Shown: positions 27,992 through 36,991, counted from the first letter of the stretch. The stretch is DNA of 64,000 bases from Rohdeia mirabilis (GCA_007750655.1 CP036290.1:682001-746000), one strand, 5' to 3'. The notes: generated by a model not told the origin, from the sequence alone. Program-made: numbers and translations.

Positions 27992-28501
27992 ATGCCCGAA
28001 GCCATGATCCGCCGTCTCGTTCCCTCGGACGCAGAGGCCTTCGCCACCCTGCGCAGCGCGTCCCTCGCCGACGTGCCCGACGCCTTCGCCGCCTCGCCCG
28101 CGACCGATCGCTTCACGAACACGGACGCCGTGCGTGAACTGCTCGACCCCGCTGCCCCGGCGCCGGTGTTGGGCGCGTTCCGAGGCGACGAGCTCGTCGG
28201 TGCGGCCGGCCTGTTCGTCCCGCACCACGCGAAGATGGAGCACAAGGCGGTGGTGTGGGGGACCTACGTCATGCCGGCCGCCCGCGGCAGTGGCCTGGGC
28301 GAGGCGCTGATGCGAGCTCTCGTCGACGCGGCGCGCGCCATGCCCGGCATCGACTGGGTCGCGCTCGACGTGTCCGTCACCGCCGCGGCCGCCCACAGGC
28401 TGTACGAGCGGATCGGCTTCTCGAGCTGGGGCCTCGAGCCCGACGGCCTGCGCGTCGCCGGCCGCTCGATCGACGTGCACCACATGGGGTTGCGGCTCTA
28501 G
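27992..28501 (+). CDS. GNAT-family N-acetyltransferase
   Basis: The 169-residue protein is a single GNAT domain. It starts with MIRRLVPSDAEAFATLRSAS, has central strands AFRGDELVGAAGLFV and the acetyl-CoA loop VMPAARGSGLGEALMRALVD, and ends with LYERIGFSSWGLEPDG. It transfers an acetyl group from acetyl-CoA to an unknown amine. The ATG at 27992 is used; another ATG lies four codons on. The stop codon TAG ends on the first base of a 113-bp palindromic element, so the element sits directly against the gene's 3' end. Confidence 0.88.
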   Translation: MPEAMIRRLVPSDAEAFATLRSASLADVPDAFAASPATDRFTNTDAVRELLDPAAPAPVLGAFRGDELVGAAGLFVPHHAKMEHKAVVWGTYVMPAARGSGLGEALMRALVDAARAMPGIDWVALDVSVTAAAAHRLYERIGFSSWGLEPDGLRVAGRSIDVHHMGLRL

Positions 28502-28613
28502 ATTGTCGGTACGGCGTCAGGCACGAAACTGCCACCTGCCGCCTTCGACGCCGCGAATCCCAGGGTCGAAGGCGTCAAGTGGCAGTTTCGTGCCTGACGC
28601 CGTACCGACAATC
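28501..28613. repeat. 113-bp palindromic element with 35-bp perfect inverted repeats
   Basis: Left arm 28501-28535 and right arm 28579-28613 are exact reverse complements over 35 bp. Inside, 28541-28549 (GCCTTCGAC) pairs with 28565-28573 (GTCGAAGGC), leaving a 15-nt loop. The whole can fold to one long hairpin with small internal mismatches. The core GTCAGGCACGAAACTGCCAC resembles motifs I know from REP-like palindromes moved by Y1 (IS200-like) transposases in some bacteria. That link is recollection, not a search result. No transposase lies in the window and no target duplication is obvious. The element separates the GNAT and amidohydrolase genes. Confidence 0.88.
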
Positions 28614-28646
28614 CACCGCACCGGACGTCTGCTACCTTCTCCGCCC

Positions 28647-29819
28647 ATGAAGACCCTGCCCGAGATCGAAGCCTTCAACGACGACCTGGTGGCCTGGCGG
28701 CGCGACTTCCACGCGCACCCGGAGATCGGCTACGAAGAGGTCCGCACCAGCGGGCTCGTGGCGGAGCGCCTGGCGTCCTGGGGCATCGAAGTGCACCGCG
28801 GGCTCGGCGTCACCGGCGTCGTCGGCGTGCTGCACGGGCGCCAACCCGGCGGCTCGATCGGGATCCGCGCCGACATGGACGCGCTGCCGATGGAGGAGGA
28901 GGGCGACGTCCCGCACCGCTCGACGATCCCGGGCAAGTTCCACGGCTGCGGCCACGACGGACACACGACGATGCTGCTCGGTGCGGCGCGCGCGCTGGCC
29001 GCCAAGCCCGACTTCAAGGGCACCGTGAACTTCATCTTCCAGCCCGCCGAGGAAGGACTCGCGGGCGGCAAGGCGATGGTCGAGGAGGGCCTGTTCGAGC
29101 GCTTTCCGTGCGACGAGGTCTACGGTCTGCACAACTGGCCCGAGCTGCCGTACGGGAAGGCCGCTGCCCAGGCCGGGCCAATCATGGCCGCGAGCGACTT
29201 CTTCGACATCGAGATCGACGGCGTCGGCGCGCACGCCGCGATGCCGCACAAGGGGGTCGATCCGATCGTCGTCGCGGCGCACGTGATCACGGCGCTGCAG
29301 ACGCTGGTCAGCCGCTCGACCGATCCGCTCGACTCGGCCGTGATCTCGGTGACCAAGGTCGAAGCGGGCAGCGCCTACAACGTCATTCCGGCGCGCGCCG
29401 TCCTGCGTGGCACGTGCCGCACGTTGCGCCCCGAGACGCGCGACGCGATGGAAGCGGGTATCGCGCGCGTGGCCGAGAACACCGCTCGTGCCTTCGGCGC
29501 CCGTGCCACCGCCGACTTCCGCCGCAACTACCCGCCGACCGTGAACCACGCGGTGCAGGCCGACAAGGCCGCGACCGCGTTGGCGACGGTCATGGGCGCG
29601 GAGAACGTGCTGCGCGACGCGTCGCCGTCGATGGGCGGCGAGGACTTCGCGTTCATGCTCGAGAAGCGCCCCGGCTGCTACCTGTGGCTGGGTGCCGGCG
29701 GATCGCCGACCTCGTGCAACGTCCACCACCCGAACTACGACTTCAACGACGACCTGCTGCCGGTCGGTGCGTCGCTGTGGGTCGAGCTCGTCGGGCAGGT
29801 GCTCGGGCGGGCGGAGTGA
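28647..29819 (+). CDS. M20D-family amidohydrolase (hippurate/IAA-amino-acid hydrolase type)
   Basis: The 390-residue cytoplasmic metallohydrolase cleaves N-acyl amino acids or similar amides. Metal-binding and catalytic motifs are all visible: HPEIGYEEVRTS near 25, IRADMDALPMEE near 75, HGCGHDGHTTMLLGAA near 100, FQPAEEGLAGG near 135. The dimerisation domain carries GVGAHAAMPHKGVDP, and SMGGEDFAFML lies near the C-terminus. Length agrees with the family (about 380-400). The ATG at 28647 is 34 bp after the palindromic element. The frame is open upstream through the element but this part is not protein-like. The true substrate is not determined. Confidence 0.93.
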   Translation: MKTLPEIEAFNDDLVAWRRDFHAHPEIGYEEVRTSGLVAERLASWGIEVHRGLGVTGVVGVLHGRQPGGSIGIRADMDALPMEEEGDVPHRSTIPGKFHGCGHDGHTTMLLGAARALAAKPDFKGTVNFIFQPAEEGLAGGKAMVEEGLFERFPCDEVYGLHNWPELPYGKAAAQAGPIMAASDFFDIEIDGVGAHAAMPHKGVDPIVVAAHVITALQTLVSRSTDPLDSAVISVTKVEAGSAYNVIPARAVLRGTCRTLRPETRDAMEAGIARVAENTARAFGARATADFRRNYPPTVNHAVQADKAATALATVMGAENVLRDASPSMGGEDFAFMLEKRPGCYLWLGAGGSPTSCNVHHPNYDFNDDLLPVGASLWVELVGQVLGRAE

Positions 29820-29874
29820 CGGCGCGGTCGTGCGTCGGTGAGGCGTGCGACCGTTCTTCGACCCGAGCGCGCCC

Positions 29875-31128
29875 ATGAGCACGACACCCAGCGCGCCCGT
29901 CCACGGCAACGCCCACGGCTCGCGCGACTATGCGCTCGTCACCGCGGCGTACTGGGTCTTCACGCTGAGCGACGGCGCGCTGCGCACCCTCGTTCTCCTG
30001 CACCTGAGCGACCTCGGCTACGCGCCGCTCGCGATCGCCGGGATGTTCGCGGCCTACGAAGCGCTCGGCGTGCTCACGAACCTGGCGGGCGGGTGGCTCG
30101 GCGCGCGCCACGGACTGAAGCTGCCGCTCGGTCTCGGAATGGCGCTGCAGGCCGCGACGCTGCTGGCGCTCGGCGGCGCCGCGAGCACGCTGCCTCTCGC
30201 GCTGCTGGTCGCGGGTCAGGGCGCGTGCGGCATGGCCAAGGACCTCGTCAAGACCAGCGCGAAGAGCTACGTCAAGCTCGTCGTTCCCGAGCACGAGGGC
30301 TCGCGGTTGATGCGGCTCGTCAGTCTTCTGACGGGCTCGAAGAACGCGCTCAAGGGCGTCGGTTTCCTGCTCGGCGGCGTCCTGCTCGGCAGCATCGGTT
30401 TCGCAAACACCTGCTACGCGCTCGGAAGCGCGCTCGTGGTCGCCGGCGCGGTCGCGCTCGCATTCCTGCCGCCCCGACCCGGCCAGCGCGCGGGCTCGCG
30501 CGTGCGCGAGCTGCTGTCGAAGGACGCGCGCCTCAACTGGCTGGCGGCGGCGCGGCTGTTCCTCTTCGCCGCGCGCGACGTGTGGTTCGTGCTGGCGGTG
30601 CCGGTCTTCCTGCGCGTCGAGCTCGGCTGGAGCCTGGCGGAGGTGAGCGGCTTCCTCGCGGCCTGGACGATCGGCTACGGCATCGTGCAGGCCTTCGCGC
30701 CGCGCTGGATCGGTCGCGAGCCGGACGCGCGGCGGCTGATCGCGGCCGGACTGGCGCTGGTGGTTCCGCTCGTGCTCGTGGCGCTCTTCCTGGACCGGGG
30801 CGTCGCACCGGGCCCCGTGCTCGTCGTCGGCCTGTCGCTGTTCGGGCTGGTCTTCGCCGCCAACAGCGCACTGCACAGCTTCCTGGTCGTGCGCTACGCG
30901 ACGCGCGAACGCGTGGCTCTCGACGTGGGCTTCTACTACGCGTCGAACGCGCTCGGTCGGTTGGTCGGCACGGTCGCGTCCGGCTGGATCTACCAGAGCG
31001 CGGGGGCGGGGGACGGCGGTCCGACCGCGGGCGTCGTGCGCTGCGTGCTGGCGGCGGCGCTGCTGGCTGCACTCGCGTTCGCCTTCGGCCTCCCGCTGCG
31101 GCGGGCCGAGCGGGCGCGGCTCACCTGA
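29875..31128 (+). CDS. arsJ: ArsJ-type organoarsenical efflux transporter (MFS)
   Basis: The 417-residue inner-membrane protein has about 12 helices. Several stretches match the ArsJ family closely: DGALRTLVLLHLSDLGYAPL, NLAGGWLGARHGLKLPLG, GMAKDLVKTSAKSYVKLVV, LTGSKNALKGVGFLLGG and LFLFAARDVWFVLAVPVFL. ArsJ exports 1-arseno-3-phosphoglycerate, which a glyceraldehyde-3-phosphate dehydrogenase makes from arsenate; the product then decays outside, giving arsenate resistance. The usual partner dehydrogenase gene, arsR or arsC are not found nearby, so the partner must be elsewhere if the pathway works. The ATG at 29875 is preferred to one ten codons upstream. The 3' end overlaps a small convergent gene by 8 bp. 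Confidence 0.9.
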   Translation: MSTTPSAPVHGNAHGSRDYALVTAAYWVFTLSDGALRTLVLLHLSDLGYAPLAIAGMFAAYEALGVLTNLAGGWLGARHGLKLPLGLGMALQAATLLALGGAASTLPLALLVAGQGACGMAKDLVKTSAKSYVKLVVPEHEGSRLMRLVSLLTGSKNALKGVGFLLGGVLLGSIGFANTCYALGSALVVAGAVALAFLPPRPGQRAGSRVRELLSKDARLNWLAAARLFLFAARDVWFVLAVPVFLRVELGWSLAEVSGFLAAWTIGYGIVQAFAPRWIGREPDARRLIAAGLALVVPLVLVALFLDRGVAPGPVLVVGLSLFGLVFAANSALHSFLVVRYATRERVALDVGFYYASNALGRLVGTVASGWIYQSAGAGDGGPTAGVVRCVLAAALLAALAFAFGLPLRRAERARLT

Positions 31129-31354
31129 ACGGGTTGTTCGCGGTCTCGGCCGGCTGAGCCTCGTGCGCCTCGACCTCGGACGAACCGCCAGCGAGTCCCA
31201 GGATGCCGGCGATCAGCAGGCCTCCGCCCAGGACGAGGCTGCCCAGCCACAGGACGATGCCCATCAGGCACCAAGCGATGAAGAAGCCCAGCCCCAGCTT
31301 GAAGCCGGTGCGGATGGGGCGGTCGAGCACGAGGGGCTTAGCGGTGGAGGCCAT
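31121..31354 (-). CDS. Small membrane protein of unknown function
   Basis: The 77-residue protein has a short basic start and two hydrophobic stretches (about 19-36 and 38-56) separated by only a turn, followed by an acidic tail ending NNPFR. It looks like a real small membrane gene because the hydrophobic pattern is coherent and codon use is normal for this DNA. No family was recognised. It overlaps the end of arsJ by 8 bp in the convergent direction. Confidence 0.6.
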   Translation of the reverse strand: MASTAKPLVLDRPIRTGFKLGLGFFIAWCLMGIVLWLGSLVLGGGLLIAGILGLAGGSSEVEAHEAQPAETANNPFR

Positions 31355-31410
31355 GTGCAGACCCTATCCGCCCGACCCTTCGTGTCCGACGGCGGCCGCG
31401 TCGCAGGTCG

Positions 31411-31445
31411 CACGAATGGCGCCCCGCCGCGCCGCACCATTCGTG
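31411..31445. repeat. 9-bp inverted repeat in an intergenic region
   Basis: CACGAATGG at 31411-31419 pairs with CCATTCGTG at 31437-31445 across a 17-nt GC-rich spacer. The 276-bp gap (31355-31630) between the small membrane protein and the SRPBCC-like gene has no other visible structure. It could be a regulator site or a hairpin in a leader. Confidence 0.5.
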
Positions 31446-31630
31446 GTGAGGTTCGCTCCGTCGAGGCACTTCGGCGTTCCGTGCGAGATGCGATCGAGGG
31501 CGCGCCGACGGCTCGACTTCGCCGTGAGTCTCCAAGGAGGCCCGACGCAGCAGCGCGCCCGAACGGGACGATGCCGACAGGAGGAGAAACCGTGCCTCGT
31601 CGGAGCGAATCACACCACTAGAGTGACGTC

Positions 31631-32305
31631 GTGAGAATCGTCGCGATCACCGTTCTGGGCCTGTTCCTGCTGCTCAATCTCGCCGGAGCCCTCGTGGACT
31701 CCCACACCGAGGTCGAACGCGAACTCGTGACCAGCGCCGAACTCGACCCCGCGCGGCTCGCCGAACTGACCGGCGATCTGGCGCGCTGGCCCGAGTGGGC
31801 GCCGGCGTTCCAGGAGGGCGCCGGCTACGAACTCGAGATCCAGCCCGGCGAGCGTACCGCGGGCGAGAACGGTTCCGTGACCCTGGTCTTCGACGGCCAG
31901 CACGCGATCCTCCTGATGATCGCCGCGTTCGACCCGGCCGGCAGCATCGTGGTCGAAGCGCGCATGGGTGCGGTCGGCGACGACCTGATCGGCGGCGAAG
32001 GCTTCAAGGCCTGGGACCGCATCGAATGGGAGCCGGCGCCGGATGGCGGCACGCGACTTCGGTGGAGCCGATCGGGCCAGGAACTCGACCTCTTCCTGCA
32101 GCGCCTGTGGGACCGCTTCGTCGTGGTCCCCAGCATCCGCGAACAGCTCGACCTGGGACTCGCCCAACTCGCCGAGGCGGCCGCGGCTCCCGCTCAGGAA
32201 GCGGAAGCCGCGCGCGAGGAACGCGCGTCGCCCTCGGACGCGGCCTCGGAGGGGAGCAGCTCGTGGGCGGGCAGTTCCGACTCCTCGACCGACGACTCGA
32301 GGTAG
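31631..32305 (+). CDS. Membrane-anchored SRPBCC (polyketide cyclase/START-like) protein
   Basis: The 224-residue protein starts at a GTG with an N-terminal hydrophobic helix (about 2-20), which anchors or exports it. The rest, to about residue 180, reads like an SRPBCC fold: a strand with the AELDPARLAELTGDLARWPEWAPAF helix-grip start, then alternating strands ending in a long C-terminal helix (FVVVPSIREQLDLGLAQLAE). Members bind hydrophobic ligands. The last ~40 residues are Ala/Glu/Ser-rich and overlap the convergent ATPase gene by 112 bp, where both proteins have low-complexity tails. Ligand unknown. Confidence 0.68.
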   Translation: MRIVAITVLGLFLLLNLAGALVDSHTEVERELVTSAELDPARLAELTGDLARWPEWAPAFQEGAGYELEIQPGERTAGENGSVTLVFDGQHAILLMIAAFDPAGSIVVEARMGAVGDDLIGGEGFKAWDRIEWEPAPDGGTRLRWSRSGQELDLFLQRLWDRFVVVPSIREQLDLGLAQLAEAAAAPAQEAEAAREERASPSDAASEGSSSWAGSSDSSTDDSR

Positions 32306-35300
32306 TCGACCAGCGTGCCCGCGATCTGAGCGGCCTCGCCCTTCTCGAGCGCGCGGCGGTGCTCGGAAGCGGCCGCCAACGCGCGTCCGAGAACGGCGTC
32401 GCGGTCGAGCGGATCACTGGGATCGATCACGCCGCGTTGGACGAGACCGGCCTCGAACTTCTCGAGCGTCGCGTCGCGCATGACCGCGTCGAGCAGGTCC
32501 TTGCGCTGCTTCTTGTCCTCGAGCGCGGCGAGGAGCGCGCTCGCGCTGCGACCGAACTGTTCCGACAGCGTGCACAGCGTGTCGACGTACTTGGCCGGGA
32601 CGCCCGTGGCGCGCACGTCGGCGCGTTCGAGCGGACGCCCGCGACCCACGTGCCAGGCTTCGATCGTCGCACGCGCCGTGGCGACCCGCGCGGCGAGTCG
32701 TTTCTCGAGCGCTTCGTCGCCGAGCGCCACCGAAGCCGCGGCGCGCGCGTTCTCGAACACGCCGAGGCGCTCGATGCCGTCCTCGGCCAGGGCGCGCAGG
32801 GCGTCGCGATCCTCGCGCAGGAGGTGGTAGAGGTGCAGGCGCTCCGGTGCGTCGTAGCGGCGCGGGACGTCGGCCCCGACGGCCTTCGCCCAAGCGGCGT
32901 CGGACAGGTTCGCGGGCTCGGGCAGCACGCGCCGTTCGGGGAGCGAAGAGGCGAACTCCGACGTTTCCGAGCGCGCGAGGCCGCGAACCTGGGCCAGGTC
33001 GACGATCTGTGGCGAGGGCAGCGACAGCTCCTGGGCGATCTGCGCCCACAGAACGGCTTCGGACGGGTGCGCGGACAGATAGACGACCTGGCGGCCCTCG
33101 CTCGCGACCTCGAGCACCGTGCCGACCAGTTCGCGCAGACGCTCGCCGTCGGCCGCGCCGAACGCTTCGTCGAGGATCCACGGCAGGCGTTCGCCCGGTG
33201 CTTCCATCGTCTCGGCGAAGGCCAGGCGCACGGCCAACAGGAGTTGGACGCGCGTGCCGTCGCTGAGTTGGTCGAGCGCGAACGTGCGGCCGGACTCGCC
33301 GTCGATGGCGGCCAGTTTCGAACCGTCGCCGAGCTCGAGTCGGTAGCGCCCGCGCGTAAAGCGGCCGAGCAGTTCGTCGGCGCGCTGCATGACGCGCGGT
33401 GAACTGGTCTCGCGGTGCTCGCGGCGCACTTCGTCGCCGAGGTGCTGGGCGCAGAGCTTGATCAGGCCTTCCTCGAACAGGTCCTCGGCCTGGGCCTCGA
33501 GGCGTTCGCGCTCGGCCGCGGCTTCCTGCCAGGGGTCGTTGCGGCGCGCTTCCTCCACGCGCGTGCGGATCGAGGCGATCTGCTCACTGAGTTCGTCCTG
33601 CTCGGCGGCGCGCTTCTCCGCGTTGGCCAGGCGGCGCTCGATCTCCTCGGACGGCTCGTGCGCGAGGTGCTTCGACTCGTCGAGACGCGCGAGGGCTTCG
33701 GTCTGACGTCCGACCTGCTCGTCGCGCAGGCGCTTCAGTTCGATGTACTCCTGGCGCCGCGCGAGCAGGGCTTCCGCCGCTGCCAGATCGCCCGGCGCGA
33801 GGTGCAGACGGGCGAAGGCCTCGGCGCGGCGAGCGGCGACGCGGGCCAGTTCGGCCTCGGCGCGTTCGGCGTCCTGGCGCGCGCTCGTCGCGCGGGCCTG
33901 GACGTCGCGGCGGGACTCGAACCGGCGTTCTTCCGCTTCCAACTGCGCGAGGGCGCGTGCGGCGTCGGGCGGCACCTCGCTGCGCAGCGCGTCGCCGATG
34001 TGTTCGCGTGCTTCGAGCGACTGCGCCTCGAGTTCGGCGCGGCGCGCGAGCAGACCGTCGACCTCGGTCAGCGCCGTGCGCAGCTCCTGGCGTGCGGCGA
34101 ACGATTCGAGCAAGGTCGCGGCCGGGGCGTCCGACGCGAGGCCGAGTGCGCCGCGCAGGCTCGCGCTCTGCAGTTCGAGCTCGCCGAGCTGGCGCTGCAA
34201 CTCGTCGCGCTTCACGCGCAGGGTCAGGCGCTCTCGACCGTCGGTCAACAGCGTGCGCGCGAGCCAACCGAGGCCCGTGCCCGCGACGGCGATGAACCAC
34301 GGGTCGACGAGGACCGCGGCGGCCGAACCGGCGGCGATGAGGATGCCGCCGACGATCAGGTGCGACGTGCGCGTGACCAGTGAGTTCGCGCCCGCGACGA
34401 TGCCGAGGCGTTGCTCGACCTCGGCCAGTTCGCCGCGCACGGCCCGTTCGCTGCGCGCGCGCACCTCGAGCTCGCCCAGCGTGTCCGCGCCGGGCAGGGG
34501 AGCGTGCTCGGAGAGTCCGGCGTCGGAACGCGCTCGCGTCGCGCGCGCGTTCGCCCGGGCCAGGTCCTCGCGCAGCGCGCGTCCCGACTCGTCGCAGCGG
34601 CGAGCGGTCTGCAGGTACTCGCGCGCGGCACGCAGGGCCTCTTCGTCGGGGCCGCTCGTCGCGTTCGCGAGGGCCTCGTCGGCCGCACCGGCGCGCGCGC
34701 GGGCCTCGGCCGTCGAACGGTCGGCGGCGATCCATTCGGACTCCGCGCGTTCGAGGTCCTCGAGTCCGTCCTCGCGCGTGTGCTCGAGCACCGGCGGGAA
34801 GACCTCGAGGCGCGCCTGGGTCCGTTGCAGCTCGGCCACGGCCTCGGCGGCACTCGCGGCGGCGCGCAGGAGTTCGACCTCGCGCGCGGCGGCGGCGGCG
34901 TCGCGACGACGGGCCTCGAGCGCGACGATGCTCTCCTCCTCGCGCGCCAGGGCGTCGAGTTCGCGCAGGGCGCGCTTCTCCTTCGAGCGCGCGGCGTTGA
35001 CGGCCTTGCCGAGTTCGGCACCCGAGCGCGGGCCGAGGTGGAAGTGCTCGCGCACCGCTTCGAGGTCGAAGCCGCCGGCGACGCGGCGCGCGAGTTCGCG
35101 GCCGAAGTCGTCGTGTCCCTCGGTGCGCCACAGGCTGCGCGCGGGGAGGTGGAACGCGTGGGCGCGGCCTTCGGCGGGATCGGGGAGGCGTTCGCCGTCC
35201 TCGCGCCGCCAGCGCACCTCGCCACCGTCGAACTCGGCCAGGAAGCGCTCGCCGCCGTGTTCGAGAACAGCGCTCGCACGACCGTCGTCCAGTTCGGCGG

Positions 35301-35460
35301 CCTTCTCGGGGAACAGCAGCGCCGACAGGGTCAGGCCCGTGCGGCTCTTGCCACAGCCGTTGGGACCGACGATCAGGATCGCGCCGCGGCCGAGGTCGTC
35401 GAGTGCGAACGGGCGATCGATACCGGGGACGCGTTCGACGTCGAGCTTGGCGAATCTCAT
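32194..35460 (-). CDS. YhaN/Rad50-like SMC-type ATPase with long C-terminal extension
   Basis: The 1088-residue protein has a Walker A motif GPNGCGKS at 32-39 in an SMC-like head. Long Ala/Glu/Arg-rich coiled coils cover about 150-650, broken near 360-400 by two hydrophobic stretches (SHLIVGGILIAAGSAAAVLV and the following WFIAVAGTGLGWLA). A signature-like region and Walker B WILDEAFGAADGERL near 760 close the head. No CxxC zinc hook is seen. About 325 helical residues follow Walker B, which Rad50/SbcC lack. Start ATG overlaps the previous gene's stop (ATGA), tying it to the YhaO-like nuclease. Expected role is ATP-dependent DNA end processing or repair with that partner. Confidence 0.85.
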   Translation of the reverse strand: MRFAKLDVERVPGIDRPFALDDLGRGAILIVGPNGCGKSRTGLTLSALLFPEKAAELDDGRASAVLEHGGERFLAEFDGGEVRWRREDGERLPDPAEGRAHAFHLPARSLWRTEGHDDFGRELARRVAGGFDLEAVREHFHLGPRSGAELGKAVNAARSKEKRALRELDALAREEESIVALEARRRDAAAAAREVELLRAAASAAEAVAELQRTQARLEVFPPVLEHTREDGLEDLERAESEWIAADRSTAEARARAGAADEALANATSGPDEEALRAAREYLQTARRCDESGRALREDLARANARATRARSDAGLSEHAPLPGADTLGELEVRARSERAVRGELAEVEQRLGIVAGANSLVTRTSHLIVGGILIAAGSAAAVLVDPWFIAVAGTGLGWLARTLLTDGRERLTLRVKRDELQRQLGELELQSASLRGALGLASDAPAATLLESFAARQELRTALTEVDGLLARRAELEAQSLEAREHIGDALRSEVPPDAARALAQLEAEERRFESRRDVQARATSARQDAERAEAELARVAARRAEAFARLHLAPGDLAAAEALLARRQEYIELKRLRDEQVGRQTEALARLDESKHLAHEPSEEIERRLANAEKRAAEQDELSEQIASIRTRVEEARRNDPWQEAAAERERLEAQAEDLFEEGLIKLCAQHLGDEVRREHRETSSPRVMQRADELLGRFTRGRYRLELGDGSKLAAIDGESGRTFALDQLSDGTRVQLLLAVRLAFAETMEAPGERLPWILDEAFGAADGERLRELVGTVLEVASEGRQVVYLSAHPSEAVLWAQIAQELSLPSPQIVDLAQVRGLARSETSEFASSLPERRVLPEPANLSDAAWAKAVGADVPRRYDAPERLHLYHLLREDRDALRALAEDGIERLGVFENARAAASVALGDEALEKRLAARVATARATIEAWHVGRGRPLERADVRATGVPAKYVDTLCTLSEQFGRSASALLAALEDKKQRKDLLDAVMRDATLEKFEAGLVQRGVIDPSDPLDRDAVLGRALAAASEHRRALEKGEAAQIAGTLVDYLESSVEESELPAHELLPSEAASEGDARSSRAASAS

Positions 35461-36767
35461 CGGTCGTCCCCCTCAGCGGCGGTCGCTTCCACGGTCGCTG
35501 TCGCGCCGGCGCCCTTCGGACGCTCGTCGACCTGCGACACGAGCTTGGCCATCACTTCGACGCCGGCTCGCTCGAGTGCGCGCGTCAGGGTCTCGTCGTC
35601 GATGCCGAGATTCTCGCGTCCCAATCGTTGCGCGAGGCGTGCGATGTCGTCGCCGATCGCCTTGCGCGCCGTCCGCAGCACGTCGCGCGCCTCGTCACCG
35701 CCTTCTTCGAGTGCCACGAGTCGTTTCGCGACGAGACCGGGGTGGTCGCCCCGACGCGAGCGGTTCAGGACGTCGAGCTCGGGCTGGGTCGCGTCGATCA
35801 CCTTGTCGACGAAGACCACGAAACCGTCGCCGTTGCGCTCGAAGGGCTCTTCGCGCAGGCGGCGCAGATCGCGTTCGAACTCGTCGGGATCGGCGGGTGA
35901 CCCACCGACGACGACGCGCACGCCGACCGCCAGTGGGTTGGCTCCTTCCTTCGCGAGCATCCGCTCGACCTGGCTGGCGGCGCGATCGAGCGCGCCCAAC
36001 AGATCGCCGCCCTCGACGTCGACGACGACGCGTTCCCAGCGCAGCGGCGCGAGCGGTAGGTGCTCGAACTGCAGAGCGCCGCGCTCGACGCTGATCATCC
36101 AGGGCCCGTGGCGGCCGGTCTCGGTCGGGTCGAGTCCGACGACCGACCCGAGGTAGCCGCGCGGCGTCCTCTCGTCGAGGGCGCCCGGCGTGTGGATGTG
36201 CCCGAGCAACCAGGCGTCGGCGTCGGCGGACGCGAGTTCGGCGCTCGTGACCGGGGCGTAGGCGCTGTGCGGTTGGTCGACGTCGCAGTGCAGCAGCCCG
36301 AGGCGCAGTCCGCGACCCGTGCGCGGCGGCAGATCGGCGAGCGGCGAGTCGGAGTGGTGTCGCGCGGGGAAGGACCAGCCCACCACGCTGACCGGGTCGG
36401 CGGTACCGAGCGACACCTCTTCCCACAGGCCGCCGCGGCCGAGGAGTCCGTAGTCCGGCAGGAGCTGGGCGAGTCGCGGGAGCGCTTCCACGTCGTGGTT
36501 CCCCGTCACGCCGAGCACGCGGATCCCCGCTTCGGTCAGGCGTTGGACGCCCGCGCGCAGACTCTCGAAGGCGGCGAAGCGGTCCTCGATGCGTTCGACG
36601 ACGTCACCGGCCATCAGCACCGCGTCGACCTTCTGCGCGAGGGCGATCTCGACGCAGCGCTTCCAGGCGGCGGCGGGCCCCAGCTCGGCGGGATCGATGC
36701 CCGCGGGCGAGCGACCGGGACGTTTGCCGAGGTGGAGGTCTCCGACGCAGAGGATTCGTGTGGTCAC
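35457..36767 (-). CDS. YhaO/SbcD (Mre11-like) metallophosphoesterase
   Basis: The 436-residue protein has the calcineurin-like phosphoesterase motifs in order: CVGDLHLGK (residues 7-15), MAGDVVE near 52, VTGNHD near 96, LLHCDVDQ near 170 and LLGHIHTPG near 200. These match Mre11/SbcD/YhaO nucleases acting on DNA ends with a Rad50-like ATPase. The C-terminal ~200 residues would bind the ATPase coiled coil. Start GTG at 36767 lies five codons before the first strand; the frame upstream is open but unlike the family. Overlap of its stop with the ATPase start indicates co-translation. The divergent mrp operon begins 224 bp away. Confidence 0.9.
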   Translation of the reverse strand: MTTRILCVGDLHLGKRPGRSPAGIDPAELGPAAAWKRCVEIALAQKVDAVLMAGDVVERIEDRFAAFESLRAGVQRLTEAGIRVLGVTGNHDVEALPRLAQLLPDYGLLGRGGLWEEVSLGTADPVSVVGWSFPARHHSDSPLADLPPRTGRGLRLGLLHCDVDQPHSAYAPVTSAELASADADAWLLGHIHTPGALDERTPRGYLGSVVGLDPTETGRHGPWMISVERGALQFEHLPLAPLRWERVVVDVEGGDLLGALDRAASQVERMLAKEGANPLAVGVRVVVGGSPADPDEFERDLRRLREEPFERNGDGFVVFVDKVIDATQPELDVLNRSRRGDHPGLVAKRLVALEEGGDEARDVLRTARKAIGDDIARLAQRLGRENLGIDDETLTRALERAGVEVMAKLVSQVDERPKGAGATATVEATAAEGDDR

Positions 36768-36991
36768 GGCGAGCAGGGGGGCGGAACGAGGCGGGAGAGG
36801 GGAGGACACCACGCGCCGCGCGGCCTTGCAAGCGGCGCCCGCCGGTGGTTCGCGCGGGCCCACGGCGGGGCCCGGCTTCCCGGCGTCGGGAGGGGCGCGC
36901 GTCGATCCTCGCGCCCCGAGCCGAGGCGGACCGATGCACCGGGTCGGTCCCGCTGCGCCCCGAGGGTGTGCGGAGACCCACCCGTACCGCC

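Noticed and set aside
28501..28613. The palindrome as a complete insertion sequence
   Set aside because: It is only 113 bp long, holds no reading frame and has no visible target duplication, so at most it is a non-autonomous element.
36758..36991. Upstream start for mrpA at 36758
   Set aside because: It would add about 78 Arg/Pro-rich residues before the first helix, unlike other MrpA proteins, and would overlap the divergent nuclease gene.
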